Origin: Bacteroidaceae bacterium | GTDB lineage: Bacteria > Bacteroidota > Bacteroidia > Bacteroidales > Bacteroidaceae | Direction: 5' to 3' | Assembly: GCA_024398435.1 (NCBI GenBank) | Contig: JAKSJD010000004.1 | Location: 124,001 to 188,000, forward strand | Length of the DNA: 64,000 nt | In this document: one piece after another, positions 43,517-52,117 of the stretch | How positions within the stretch are numbered: position 1 is the stretch's first letter | Layout: every line of letters begins with the position of its first letter | Made by a program: the position numbers and the translations under genes | The notes under the pieces: model-generated | What the model was told of the DNA's origin: nothing | Seen by the model: only the letters and a program-made list of their open reading frames with translations | Database searches by the model: none

Positions 43517-43936
43517 ATGAAGAAAACAATGTATTTGGTTGTATTTGCTGCATCATCAGTGGCAGCTTTAGCACAAGTCTCATTATCTGAACAGCCACAA
43601 AAGCCTGCGTTGGATATAACTGCAAATGGAACAGCGATGAGTCTTACAAAAAAAATTGATGAAATCCCATTGTTGATAGCATATGATGAAGAAGTGGTAG
43701 ACAAAGAAAAAACGACCATTGATATAAATAATTATCAATTCTCTGCTAAGAATCTTGCTGCTATTCTTGGAGTAAAGCCAAAAAAAGTAAAAGCATACCG
43801 CTTACTTGAGGGAAAAAATGCCACACAAATATGGGGATATAGAGGTATCAATGGGGTATTGGAAATTTTATCTCCTTCAAGATATCGTCAATTAAAGAAG
43901 AAAGGCGTTCTCGAGAATTTCAATATTGCAAAATAA
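43517..43936 (+). CDS. Small secreted protein with TonB-plug-like C-terminus
   Basis: This 139-residue exported protein has a signal peptide at 1-19 (ending AALAQ). The middle (about 55-85) reads TIDINNYQFSAKNLAAILG, and the end reads VKAYRLLEGKNATQIWGYRG and INGVLEIL. It resembles the plug motif of TonB receptors, in which a strand is followed by iyG-x-R-x-x-NGV-x-x-I, but without any barrel. Stand-alone plug-like domains are known in some envelope signalling proteins, so this may be a soluble partner or a remnant. It is 59 bp upstream of a lipocalin-like gene and shares operator-like DNA with the membrane regulator gene. The function is unknown. Confidence 0.6.
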   Translation: MKKTMYLVVFAASSVAALAQVSLSEQPQKPALDITANGTAMSLTKKIDEIPLLIAYDEEVVDKEKTTIDINNYQFSAKNLAAILGVKPKKVKAYRLLEGKNATQIWGYRGINGVLEILSPSRYRQLKKKGVLENFNIAK

Positions 43937-43995
43937 ATTGCATAACAATTATATGATGGGTCAAGGTACCTGATTCGACAATGAATATATAGCTT

Positions 43996-44832
43996 ATGAA
44001 GAAATCAATCATAATCGCTTTGTCTGCATTGTTTAGCATGGGCATGGAGGCACAGAATGAAAATCCACAGGGATTGTATCGCTTACAGAGGTTTGCGTAT
44101 GAAGGTAAGCCGGAAAAGACTGCTGATTTTGAGCAATACAAATATTGTGGAAAGAACAACAATGCTTTTACGCTTAACGTATATCGTAATGATGGAATAT
44201 CGCAAATTTCGATGCAGAACAACGACTCCCAACCTATCGTATATACAGGCAAGAGGGATGCAACGGACACTGACCACACTCCTCAGGTGTTCGACAGCAA
44301 TAAGGAGCATTTCACATTCAGATGGTACAACACCCTAATGAATTCTGATATCTTCCCCATTAATTCGTATATCGAGGAGATTTATGATGCCAATATTGGT
44401 ATTGAAAACGATGTGAAGCAGGTGGTTGGCATGCTTGAATCGAAATTCGATGGAATGCAGGGCAAGTTGGCTGGTTGCTGGCTTATGGTTGGCGACGTGA
44501 CGATGAAAGACGGAGTGCCTAATATCAGTACTGACCGCGCTTTGTATCGAACAACTTCTGTCTATCGACTTTTCAACGATGATATGATGTTTGAAATGAT
44601 GTATGTAGTTGGCAGCAAGATTGGCCAAAGTACTGGATTCCTTTCTTCTTATACGTTTGATGGAAAGATATTGACTTATCGCCATGTTTCCAAAGTTGAA
44701 GTCCAATGGGTGAGCGACGGGGTGATGATTGTAAAGGAAACGGGGAATAGCGAGAATCCTCAAATGACTATGTGGATAAGGTCGACACTGCCAAATTATA
44801 TGAGTAGCATATTCTCTCCTGATGTGAAATAA
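43996..44832 (+). CDS. Secreted lipocalin-like protein, two domains (DUF4488-like)
   Basis: This 278-residue exported protein has a signal peptide at about 1-19 (ending GMEAQ). The first domain (about 22-120) opens PQGLYRLQRFAYEGKPEKTA and the second (about 155-270) opens LAGCWLMVGDVTMKDGVPNI; each shows the lipocalin-like entry followed by strands (MTMWIRSTLP near the end). The opening of domain 1 resembles MWRMESFQYEGED in the protein of 7117-7608. It is the second gene after the promoter at 43345, and a strong hairpin terminator follows. Ligand binding is inferred from the fold; the family name is tentative. Confidence 0.6.
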   Translation: MKKSIIIALSALFSMGMEAQNENPQGLYRLQRFAYEGKPEKTADFEQYKYCGKNNNAFTLNVYRNDGISQISMQNNDSQPIVYTGKRDATDTDHTPQVFDSNKEHFTFRWYNTLMNSDIFPINSYIEEIYDANIGIENDVKQVVGMLESKFDGMQGKLAGCWLMVGDVTMKDGVPNISTDRALYRTTSVYRLFNDDMMFEMMYVVGSKIGQSTGFLSSYTFDGKILTYRHVSKVEVQWVSDGVMIVKETGNSENPQMTMWIRSTLPNYMSSIFSPDVK

Positions 44833-44875
44833 TTCGTAATAACAATAATACTTTCACTCTAAACAGTTTTTCCAT

Positions 44876-44917
44876 CGACTGCATTTGCCATGTGAGGCGG
44901 GTGCAGTCGTTCCTTTT
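44876..44917 (+). terminator. Rho-independent terminator after the lipocalin-like gene
   Basis: CGACTGCA pairs with TGCAGTCG, an inner GCC/GGC pair extends the stem region, and TTCCTTTTG follows. It lies 44 bp after the stop at 44832. Confidence 0.75.
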
Positions 44918-44990
44918 GTATGCTTTGTCTGCCAATATTTGGGGCGAAACGGGGAAAAAACATCATAAATGGTACATTTATTGATGAACT

Positions 44991-45024
44991 TTTGTGTGTA
45001 TATCGTAATTTATTCATACCTTTG
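44991..45024 (+). promoter_or_regulatory. Probable promoter of the miaB operon
   Basis: TACCTTTG at 45017-45024 fits the -7 consensus. TTTG at 44991-44994 is upstream but with a 22-bp spacer, somewhat longer than ideal. The ATG of miaB follows 33 bp later. Confidence 0.55.
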
Positions 45025-45056
45025 CATTGATTTTGGAGTAGTATGCACTGAAAGAA

Positions 45057-46364
45057 ATGAAAAAACTATATATCGAGACTTATGGATGCCAGATGAATGT
45101 GGCTGATTCGGAGGTGATTGCTGCCGTGATGAAAATGGCTGACTATATGGCTACGGACTCCATCGACGAGGCTGATGCCGTGTTGCTCAACACTTGTTCC
45201 ATCCGCGACAATGCCGAACAGAAAATCTTCAACCGTCTGGAGGCTCTGTGGTCTCTCAAAAAGAAAAGAAAGATTATAATAGGTGTTGTGGGTTGCATGG
45301 CTGAGAGAGTGAAGGACGACTTGATCGACAACCATCATGTTGACCTCGTGGCTGGTCCCGACTCTTACCTCCAACTGCCCGAACTCTTTGCTGCTGCCGA
45401 AATGGGCGAAAGGGCTATCAACGTGGAACTCTCAACGACGGAGACTTACCGCGACATTGTGCCTGAACGCATTTGCTCGGGCAGAATTTCGGGCTTCGTG
45501 AGCATCATGCGAGGCTGCAACAACTTCTGCCACTATTGTATAGTGCCTTATACGAGAGGCCGTGAGCGCAGCAGGGATATTGAAAGCATCTTGAGAGAGG
45601 TGGGCGACTTGCACTACCGTGGATTCAAGGAGGTGACCTTGCTCGGACAGAACGTGAACTCATACCACTTTGAGGACATCACGTTCCCTCAGTTGCTCCG
45701 CACTGTGGCTGAGGCTGTGCCTGATATGCGTGTGCGCTTCACTACTTCCCACCCTAAGGATATGAGCGACGAGACGCTCCACGTGATTGCCGACTGCAAG
45801 AATGTGTGTAAGCATATCCACTTGCCTGTGCAGAGTGGCAGCGACAGGATTCTGAAACTGATGAACAGAAAATATACGCGTGAATGGTATCTCGACCGCG
45901 TGGCTGCCATCCGACGCATCATCCCTGATTGTGGACTGACTACCGATATCTTCAGTGGCTACCATTCGGAGACGGAGGAGGACCATCAGATGTCGCTCTC
46001 GCTGATGAGGGAATGTGGCTATGACAGCGCGTTCATGTTCAAATACTCGGAGCGCCCCGGAACGTATGCTTCGAAGCATCTGCCTGATGATATTCCTGAG
46101 GAGGTGAAGGTAAGACGACTGAACGAACTGATCGCCTTGCAAAACCAACTCTCGGCTGAAAGCTACAGGAAGGACATCGGCAAAGAGGTGGAGGTGTTGG
46201 TGGAGGGCGTGAGCAAGCGCTCAAACGATCAGCTCTTCGGACGCACGGAACAATATAAGGTGGTGGTGTTCGACCGTGGCGACCATCATATCGGCGACTT
46301 CGTCAAAGTAAGAATCACGGATGCCAGTTCGGCTACACTGAAGGGTGTGGAGATCAATGGATAA
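45057..46364 (+). CDS. miaB: tRNA-2-methylthio-N6-dimethylallyladenosine synthase MiaB
   Basis: This 435-residue radical-SAM methylthiotransferase acts on A37 of tRNAs. The N-terminal UPF0004 domain has Cys residues in ETYGCQMNVADSE, LLNTCSIRDNAE and GVVGCMAERV that bind the auxiliary cluster. The radical-SAM CxxxCxxC lies in MRGCNNFCHYCIVPYTRGRE at about 153-172. The C-terminal TRAM domain (about 375-435) begins near IGKEVEVLVEGVSKRSNDQL. It is the first gene of a plus-strand run to folK. It is distinguished from MtaB and RimO by the YGCQMN start and the length. Confidence 0.94.
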   Translation: MKKLYIETYGCQMNVADSEVIAAVMKMADYMATDSIDEADAVLLNTCSIRDNAEQKIFNRLEALWSLKKKRKIIIGVVGCMAERVKDDLIDNHHVDLVAGPDSYLQLPELFAAAEMGERAINVELSTTETYRDIVPERICSGRISGFVSIMRGCNNFCHYCIVPYTRGRERSRDIESILREVGDLHYRGFKEVTLLGQNVNSYHFEDITFPQLLRTVAEAVPDMRVRFTTSHPKDMSDETLHVIADCKNVCKHIHLPVQSGSDRILKLMNRKYTREWYLDRVAAIRRIIPDCGLTTDIFSGYHSETEEDHQMSLSLMRECGYDSAFMFKYSERPGTYASKHLPDDIPEEVKVRRLNELIALQNQLSAESYRKDIGKEVEVLVEGVSKRSNDQLFGRTEQYKVVVFDRGDHHIGDFVKVRITDASSATLKGVEING

Positions 46365-46417
46365 AAAGTTCAAGAGTGCAAAAGTGATAAAGGTTTAAAA
46401 GTTTAAGGGTTAAAGAT

Positions 46418-47293
46418 ATGGCAAAAAGACATAATGCTCCTGGGATGTTCAGCACCCAGTTTATAACGGCTCTCATCAGTACATCTCTTGTATTGGTGAT
46501 GCTCGGTACAATCGTCTTGTTCGTGTTCACGGCTCGCAATCTCTCGAGCTATGTGAGGGAGAACATCAATATTAGTATCTTGCTCAACGACGATATCTCG
46601 AACGCAGAAATCGAAAATCTGCAATCGGCTCTCGAAAAGCAAAACTATGTGAAGTCGCTTAAATATATCTCGAAGGAGAGGGCACTGCTCGACCAGTGTA
46701 ACTCGATGGGTACCGACCCTTCGGAGTTTCTCGGCTACAACCCGTTCACTGCTTCGTTTGAAATCAAGGTGAATGCTGCTTTTGCCAACAACAAGAACTT
46801 GGGCGAAATCGAAAAACAACTGAAATCGACTCATAAGGTGATGGATGTGGTGTATCAGAAGGAACTGATGAACTCGGTGAACAAGAATATCCGTAAGTTC
46901 AGCATGATTCTGCTCATCATCGCTGCTCTATTCACCTATATCTCGTTTGCTCTCATCAACAACACGGTGCGCCTCACCATCTTCTCGAAGCGATTCATCA
47001 TCAACACGATGAAACTCGTGGGTGCAAGTTGGGGATTCATCCGCCGACCATTCCTCAGCCAGAGTTTCCTTCTCGGTGTGCTCTCGGCCATTGCGGCTGA
47101 TATAGTGATACTGGGCGGTGTGAGATGGTTGATGACTTACGAACCTGAAATCAATGCAGTGATCAATTGGGAGGTGATGATCATCGTGGGCATCTCGGTG
47201 CTCGTCTTTGGTTTGCTCATCACATACCTCTGCACCTACTTCTCGCTCTCGAAATATCTCAAGATGTCGTCGAACGAGTTGTATCATATTTAG
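46418..47293 (+). CDS. ftsX: Cell division protein FtsX
   Basis: This 291-residue inner-membrane permease-like protein works with the ATPase FtsE to control septal peptidoglycan hydrolases. A first TM helix is at about 15-42 (ITALISTSLVLVMLGTIVLF), a periplasmic domain follows (about 45-160; INISILLNDDISNAEIENLQ), and three further TM helices cover about 170-285 (MILLIIAALFTYISFALINN, FLLGVLSAIAADIVILGG, VMIIVGISVLVFGLLITYL). ftsE is not adjacent, which is common in Bacteroidota. It lies between miaB and a DUF3098 gene, the order miaB/ftsX-DUF3098-uppP-truB-queA being typical. Confidence 0.93.
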   Translation: MAKRHNAPGMFSTQFITALISTSLVLVMLGTIVLFVFTARNLSSYVRENINISILLNDDISNAEIENLQSALEKQNYVKSLKYISKERALLDQCNSMGTDPSEFLGYNPFTASFEIKVNAAFANNKNLGEIEKQLKSTHKVMDVVYQKELMNSVNKNIRKFSMILLIIAALFTYISFALINNTVRLTIFSKRFIINTMKLVGASWGFIRRPFLSQSFLLGVLSAIAADIVILGGVRWLMTYEPEINAVINWEVMIIVGISVLVFGLLITYLCTYFSLSKYLKMSSNELYHI

Positions 47294-47317
47294 CAAATTA
47301 AATTAAAAGAATATAAT

Positions 47318-47596
47318 ATGAAGAAAGATTTGGCATTTGGAAAGCTCAACTACATCATGCTCATCGTGGGAATCATCATCATCGTTTTGGGATTCATTCT
47401 GATGGCCGGCGACGGAACTACCGAACAGGCGTTCAATCCTGACATCTTCAGCGACACTCGCATCAAGGTGGCTCCTATCGTTACTCTCGCTGGATTTGTC
47501 GTTGTGGTTGTGGCTATCCTCGTGAAGCCTTGCTGCTGCAAGAAATGTGAGAAGGAAATAGAGTGTGAACAGGCAGATTCTGCAGAAACGGAATAA
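47318..47596 (+). CDS. DUF3098 family membrane protein
   Basis: This 92-residue protein has two TM helices, at about 12-33 (IMLIVGIIIIVLGFILMAGD) and about 54-72 (IVTLAGFVVVVVAILVKPCC), with the segment FNPDIFSDTRIKVAPIVTLA between them that marks DUF3098. A Cys-rich, charged tail (KPCCCKKCEKEIECE) ends it, which is unusual and may bind metal. It lies 24 bp after ftsX and 9 bp before uppP. Its conserved place between these genes suggests a role in division or envelope assembly, but none is established. Confidence 0.85.
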   Translation: MKKDLAFGKLNYIMLIVGIIIIVLGFILMAGDGTTEQAFNPDIFSDTRIKVAPIVTLAGFVVVVVAILVKPCCCKKCEKEIECEQADSAETE

Positions 47597-47605
47597 TAAA
47601 GGCTG

Positions 47606-48448
47606 ATGGATTGGATTCAGGCCCTCTTGATGGGCATATTCCAGGGATTGACCGAATATCTGCCCGTGAGCAGTAGCGGTCATCTCGCTATTGCGGCTCA
47701 ACTGCTTGGGGTGGAAGACCCTGAACAAATCATGCCGTTCACGATTCTCGTGCATGTAGCCACCGTGTTGAGCACTCTCTTCATTCTGTGGAAGGAAGTG
47801 GCATGGTTGCTCACAGGCGCTTGTAAGTGGGGCAAGGACATCGTTCCAAGTCCGTACGGAATCAAGCAACTCAATGCCGAGCAAAACTATCTGCTCTGCA
47901 TCATCATATCGATGATACCTGTGGGAATCGTAGGACTCTGCTTCAAGGATGTCATCGAGGGCTATTTTAACAGCTTGATGGTGGTGGGCGTATGCCTCCT
48001 CATCACAGCCGGATTGCTCGCATTCTCTTATTTCTCACGTCCTCGCCAGAAGGAACACATCTCTTTGCTCGATGCCTTCACCATTGGTGTGGCTCAGGCA
48101 ATCGCAGTGCTTCCTGGTTTGTCGCGCTCTGGCAGTACAATCGGTACGGGCCTTATCCTCGGCAACAAGAAGGAAAGCTTGGCTCAGTTCTCATTCCTCA
48201 TGGTGATTCCTCCAATCTTGGGCGAGGCTCTGCTCAACGTGAAGGATATGATTGAAATGGGAGTGGAAGAGGCAATGGCAGGAATCTCCACCATGGCTCT
48301 CGTCGTGGGTTTCGTTGCTGCTTTCGTCACTGGATGCTTTGCATGCAAATGGATGATAAGTCTCGTGAAGAAGGGCAAGATGATTTATTTCGCCATCTAT
48401 TGCGCCATCGTCGGTGTGGCTACAATCATTTGGCAACTCTGTATCTAA
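47606..48448 (+). CDS. uppP: Undecaprenyl-diphosphate phosphatase
   Basis: This 280-residue integral membrane phosphatase (BacA type) recycles the lipid carrier of peptidoglycan synthesis. The two active-site blocks are [20 protein letters not shown] at about 13-32 and [18 protein letters not shown] at about 170-187. Several TM helices are visible ([38 protein letters not shown]). The length is typical. It is 9 bp after the DUF3098 gene and 30 bp before truB. Overexpression of this family confers bacitracin resistance in other bacteria. Confidence 0.95.
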   Translation: MDWIQALLMGIFQGLTEYLPVSSSGHLAIAAQLLGVEDPEQIMPFTILVHVATVLSTLFILWKEVAWLLTGACKWGKDIVPSPYGIKQLNAEQNYLLCIIISMIPVGIVGLCFKDVIEGYFNSLMVVGVCLLITAGLLAFSYFSRPRQKEHISLLDAFTIGVAQAIAVLPGLSRSGSTIGTGLILGNKKESLAQFSFLMVIPPILGEALLNVKDMIEMGVEEAMAGISTMALVVGFVAAFVTGCFACKWMISLVKKGKMIYFAIYCAIVGVATIIWQLCI

Positions 48449-48478
48449 ATAGGAATATAATTATATATAATAGTAGGC

Positions 48479-49198
48479 ATGAACCCAATCAAAGGCGAGA
48501 TACTCTGCTTTAACAAACCCTATAGATGGTCGTCGTTCGAACTCGTGGCTAAGGTCAGAGGCAAACTGAAACACCGTCTGGGGGTGAAGAAACTGAAAGT
48601 GGGACATGCCGGAACGCTCGACCCTCTGGCCACTGGTGTGCTGATTATCTGTACGGGAAAGTCCACAAAACTCGTGGAGGAACTGCAGTCGCACACTAAG
48701 GAATATGTGGCTACACTGAAACTCGGAGCTACCACTCCATCGTTCGACCGCGAGACGGAGGAAGATGCTACTTATCCTACCAGTCACATCACGGAAGAAC
48801 TGGTTCGCACTACCTTGCAGCAGTTCGTCGGAACGATAATGCAAGTGCCTCCAGTATATTCGGCAGTAAAAATCGATGGAAAACGTGCCTATCAGTTCGC
48901 AAGGAAAGGCAAGGAAGTGGAACTCAAGGCCAAGCCTCTGACTATCGATGAAATCGAACTTATGAGTGCCAACCTTCCCGATGAAATCGTGATAAGAGTG
49001 GTTTGCAGCAAGGGAACATACATCCGTGCTTTGGCTCGCGATATTGGTCAGGCTCTCGGTTCGGGTGCTTACCTTACCGACCTCTGCCGCACTCGCATCG
49101 GCGACTACCGACTTATCGACTGCCTCGACATCCACACATTCGACGAATGGCTCGATGGACAGGAAATTGTGATGCCTACAGAGGAAGAATCTCTTTAA
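48479..49198 (+). CDS. truB: tRNA pseudouridine(55) synthase TruB
   Basis: This 239-residue enzyme makes pseudouridine 55 in the T-loop of tRNAs. The motif GHAGTLDPLATGVLIICTGK at about 42-61 carries the catalytic Asp. FNKPYRWSSFELVAKVRGKL at about 11-30 and the VCSKGTYIRALARDIGQALG block at about 178-197 are further family signatures. The length is near the minimum, as in other Bacteroidetes, which lack a long C-terminal PUA domain. It follows uppP by 30 bp and precedes queA by 63 bp, a gap with an ATAAAATAATAAA simple repeat. Confidence 0.94.
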   Translation: MNPIKGEILCFNKPYRWSSFELVAKVRGKLKHRLGVKKLKVGHAGTLDPLATGVLIICTGKSTKLVEELQSHTKEYVATLKLGATTPSFDRETEEDATYPTSHITEELVRTTLQQFVGTIMQVPPVYSAVKIDGKRAYQFARKGKEVELKAKPLTIDEIELMSANLPDEIVIRVVCSKGTYIRALARDIGQALGSGAYLTDLCRTRIGDYRLIDCLDIHTFDEWLDGQEIVMPTEEESL

Positions 49199-49261
49199 TT
49201 GCAGCTTTGCAGCGGCTATGGATTAACGATCAGACGATAAAATAATAAAATAATAAATAGA

Positions 49262-50326
49262 ATGAAGCTTTCAGAATTTAAATTCAAACTCCCAAGTGAG
49301 AAAATTGCGTTGCAGCCTCCTTACCACAGAGACGAAGCGCATCTTATGGTTTTGCACAAGAAGACAGGTGAAATCGAACACCGTCTGTTTAAGGATATTA
49401 TCGATTATTTCGATGATAAGGATGCTTTCATCTTCAACGACACGAAGGTATTCCCTGCACGCCTTTATGGTAACAAGGAAAAGACTGGTGCGAAGATTGA
49501 AGTGTTCCTTCTGAGAGAACTCAATCAGAAATCACGCCTTTGGGATGTACTCGTAGATCCTGCCCGCAAGATTCGTATCGGCAACAAGCTCTATTTCGGA
49601 GAAGACAATTCGACTGTGGCTGAAGTTATCGACAACACAACATCACGCGGACGTACACTTCGTTTCCTCTACGATCCAGACGGAGAGCACGACCAGTTCA
49701 AGGCTGAATTGTTTGCCCTTGGTGAAGCTCCTATTCCTGATGAGGTTCGCTCACTTCGTGCTGCCACTCCTGAGGATATGGAAGATTTCCAGACAATCTA
49801 TGCAAAGCATGAAGGAGCTGTCACAGCACCTTCTTCTGGTCTTCACTTCTCACGCGAACTCATGAAACGCATGGAAATCAAGGGTATCGAACAGGCTTTC
49901 ATCACTCTTCATGCAGGTTTGGGAAGTTTCCGCTCAATCGATGTGGAAGACCTTACAAAGCATAAGACCGACAGCGAGGAAGTAATCGTATCGAAGGAGG
50001 CTTGTGATATCGTGAACGAATCGAAACGAGGCGGACACAAAATCTGTGCAGTGGGCAACACCGTGATGAGAGCCATCGAAACCGCAGTGGGCCCAGGTGG
50101 TTATATCAAGGAGTTTGAGGGTTGGACAAATAAGTTCATCTATCCTCCTTACGACTTCACAGTGGCTGACGCATTTGTTGCTAACTTCCAACTCCCTCTC
50201 TCTGTAATGTATATCAACCAATGTGCATTCGGAGGTTACGCAAACGTGAAGAAGGCTTACGACACTGCCCTCGAAGACGAAAGATATAAGTTTGGTTGCT
50301 ATGGTGATGCCTTGCTCATCATTTAA
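49262..50326 (+). CDS. queA: S-adenosylmethionine:tRNA ribosyltransferase-isomerase QueA
   Basis: This 354-residue enzyme adds the cyclopentene-diol precursor of queuosine to tRNA, using SAM as ribosyl donor. [20 protein letters not shown] opens the protein. [20 protein letters not shown], the [17 protein letters not shown] block at about 188-204, and the C-terminal [21 protein letters not shown] at about 300-325 are family features. It depends on SAM, whose synthetase MetK is encoded in the convergent operon. It follows truB and precedes folK by 26 bp. Confidence 0.94.
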   Translation: MKLSEFKFKLPSEKIALQPPYHRDEAHLMVLHKKTGEIEHRLFKDIIDYFDDKDAFIFNDTKVFPARLYGNKEKTGAKIEVFLLRELNQKSRLWDVLVDPARKIRIGNKLYFGEDNSTVAEVIDNTTSRGRTLRFLYDPDGEHDQFKAELFALGEAPIPDEVRSLRAATPEDMEDFQTIYAKHEGAVTAPSSGLHFSRELMKRMEIKGIEQAFITLHAGLGSFRSIDVEDLTKHKTDSEEVIVSKEACDIVNESKRGGHKICAVGNTVMRAIETAVGPGGYIKEFEGWTNKFIYPPYDFTVADAFVANFQLPLSVMYINQCAFGGYANVKKAYDTALEDERYKFGCYGDALLII

Positions 50327-50352
50327 TAGGAACAACAAACAAAACAAAGCAC

Positions 50353-50823
50353 ATGCATAGGATTTATCTGGGACTGGGTTCGAATCTTGGCGACAAGGAA
50401 AAGAACCTCGTCGACGGAATAAACGAAATAAACAGTCGGATTGGCACCATAGAGAGTCGGTCCGACTTTCTTCAAACCATTCCTTGGGGATTCGCGAGCG
50501 AAAACATGTTCGTGAATGCTGTGGTGTGTGTGCTTACCGACCTTCAACCAATGGAACTGTTGGAGGCCACTCAAGCTATTGAAACTGATTTGGGACGAAA
50601 GGAAAAAAGTATTGATGGCGTTTATCATGACAGGGTGATTGACATCGATATCCTGCTCTACGACGATTTGCAGTTCGTCTCGCGCCGACTCACGATTCCG
50701 CATCCTCTCATGCTTCAGCGTGAGTTTGTATTGAAACCATTGGCTCAGATAGCTCCTTCACTGGTTGTGCCTACTCAGACAAAGACAATAGCTCAACTGC
50801 TTTCCGATATAAATACTCTTTAA
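50353..50823 (+). CDS. folK: 2-amino-4-hydroxy-6-hydroxymethyldihydropteridine pyrophosphokinase
   Basis: This 156-residue HPPK transfers diphosphate from ATP in folate synthesis. YLGLGSNLGDKEKNLVDGIN at about 4-23, VVCVLTDLQPMELLEATQAI at about 58-77 and the catalytic DRVIDIDILLYDD with HPLMLQREFVLKPLAQIAPS at about 115-138 are the family blocks. Its last 53 bp overlap the 3' end of the convergent TatD-type hydrolase gene, so neither operon can have a terminator between them. It ends the miaB-ftsX-uppP-truB-queA run. Confidence 0.93.
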   Translation: MHRIYLGLGSNLGDKEKNLVDGINEINSRIGTIESRSDFLQTIPWGFASENMFVNAVVCVLTDLQPMELLEATQAIETDLGRKEKSIDGVYHDRVIDIDILLYDDLQFVSRRLTIPHPLMLQREFVLKPLAQIAPSLVVPTQTKTIAQLLSDINTL

Positions 50824-51424
50824 GGAAATCCTCTTCTACTCCAAGTGTGGTGGCTGCCAATTGATAAACATCCTGAATGCCGACTGACGAGGCATCCGTC
50901 TCGAGCCACATCATATCATTTTCGAATGCAAGGCGGATGGCCGCCTCGTTGAAATGCTTGCCAAACGATAGTTCGATGCCGTGTTGCATCAGTTGGCGGG
51001 CTTGCTCTACCTTATTCCTGTATCCATGAACAATCCATCGCTGCTGGGCCTTTGTTTCCTTCCTTATCTGCATGAGAGCTTCGATGCTTTTCACCTGATG
51101 AATAATCAGAGGCTTGCGGATCTCTTCGGAAAGGGCAACTATCTGGCGAAACAACTTTGTCTGCAATTCGATATTGGCTCCTCGCATCGTATCAAGTCCT
51201 ACCTCACCAATTGCCACCACTCCAAGCATAAGGCATTTGCTTCGGAGTTGCTCGATACATTTATCTATATAGCCATCGTCCATTCCAGCATTGGCCGTAA
51301 GCCACGGATGCACACCAACGGAGCAGATGTCGATGGGCTGTTCGTTGATTTCTATATTAAAAACCGCGATTTCATCGGGGAAATTGGCCTTTCTGTGGGT
51401 GTGGATGTTGACGTATGGAATCAT
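50771..51424 (-). CDS. TatD-family metal-dependent hydrolase
   Basis: This 217-residue compact TatD-type hydrolase (exonuclease or related activity) retains the metal ligands: NIHTH (His8, His10), GEVGLD (Glu93), LIIHQVKS (about His129), IVHGY (about His154) and LETDASS (about Asp200). It is shorter than the usual 255-265 residues, as are other Bacteroidales members. It lies 6 bp after yidD. The overlap with folK on the other strand is 53 bp, 3' to 3'. The substrate is unknown. Confidence 0.85.
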   Translation of the reverse strand: MIPYVNIHTHRKANFPDEIAVFNIEINEQPIDICSVGVHPWLTANAGMDDGYIDKCIEQLRSKCLMLGVVAIGEVGLDTMRGANIELQTKLFRQIVALSEEIRKPLIIHQVKSIEALMQIRKETKAQQRWIVHGYRNKVEQARQLMQHGIELSFGKHFNEAAIRLAFENDMMWLETDASSVGIQDVYQLAATTLGVEEDFLKEYLYRKAVELLSLSE

Positions 51425-51430
51425 AAGGGA

Positions 51431-51673
51431 TCAAGGCACTGGATCGTATCCGGAACCACCCCAAGGATGGCATCTGAGGATTCGGCGGATGGCAAGATAA
51501 AGTCCACGGAACGGTCCGTGTTTTTTTATTGCTTCAACGGCATATTGAGAGCAAGTAGGCGTGAATCGGCAACAAGGTGGAAACATGGGTGAGATACATC
51601 TGCGATAGAAGAATATCGGAATGAGCAGAATGTATTCGATAGCTTTCTTTATGTATTTCCACAATGTCTTCAT
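51431..51673 (-). CDS. yidD: Membrane protein insertion efficiency factor YidD
   Basis: This 80-residue YidD helps YidC insert membrane proteins. The N-terminal amphipathic helix [20 protein letters not shown] leads into [19 protein letters not shown] and the end [12 protein letters not shown], the complete YidD signature. It follows rnpA by 51 bp, the order rnpA-yidD being the ancestral pair. A 16-bp-period repeat fills the gap between them. Confidence 0.93.
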   Translation of the reverse strand: MKTLWKYIKKAIEYILLIPIFFYRRCISPMFPPCCRFTPTCSQYAVEAIKKHGPFRGLYLAIRRILRCHPWGGSGYDPVP

Positions 51674-51680
51674 ATTTTAT

Positions 51681-51720
51681 AAGTCTACGGGTCTACAAGT
51701 CAACGGGTCAACGAGTTGAC
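51681..51720. repeat. 16-bp tandem repeat (AAGTCAACGGGTCAAC type)
   Basis: AAGTCTACGGGTCTAC, AAGTCAACGGGTCAAC and GAGTTGAC are consecutive units in the rnpA-yidD gap. A related copy, AAGTCAACGGGTCAAT, lies at 59177-59192. Confidence 0.65.
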
Positions 51721-51724
51721 GTAT

Positions 51725-52114
51725 TTAGAGAAGGGACGAAATGTGGGAGAGCGTCTTTTTCATGCTCTTTTCCACTGTTGCAGTCGTACTGTGTTGGGAA
51801 GATATACAGATGAAGCCTATGACGAAACTAAAGTCGGCATCGGCCATCTGATTTATAAGAGTTTGCTTTTGCAGACGGAAAGCTTCACGAACCTGACGCT
51901 TGATTCGGTTGCGGTCGACGGCATGGTGGAAGCGTTTCTTCGGAACACTGATAAGGATGGAAACAGGAGCGGAACTTTTCTCCACTTTAAGGTATACTAC
52001 TCGAAAAGGAAACGCAACAATTGATGTGCTTTCCTTTTCAAACAGGCGGTCAATGAGTTTCTTGCTCTTGATTCGCTCTGTCACGTGTAATGTATGGAGT
52101 TTGGTTTCCGTCAA
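51725..52114 (-). CDS. rnpA: Ribonuclease P protein component
   Basis: This 129-residue RNase P protein subunit assists the RNA in maturing tRNA 5' ends. The family core FHHAVDRNRIKRQVREAFRL, preceded by SILISVPKKR, is at about 55-84 (RNR motif). I kept the TTG start at 52114 because the segment TLHVTERIKSKKLID near the N-terminus aligns with the usual start of the family; the next in-frame start, GTG at 52084, would remove part of it. No in-frame ATG lies near. It follows hemD by 3 bp and precedes yidD. Confidence 0.9.
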   Translation of the reverse strand: MTETKLHTLHVTERIKSKKLIDRLFEKESTSIVAFPFRVVYLKVEKSSAPVSILISVPKKRFHHAVDRNRIKRQVREAFRLQKQTLINQMADADFSFVIGFICISSQHSTTATVEKSMKKTLSHISSLL

Positions 52115-52117
52115 ATC

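Noticed and set aside
51360-51385. Copy of the CGATTTCATCG palindrome inside the TatD-type gene
   Set aside because: Here the sequence encodes conserved protein residues, so a regulatory reading is not needed.
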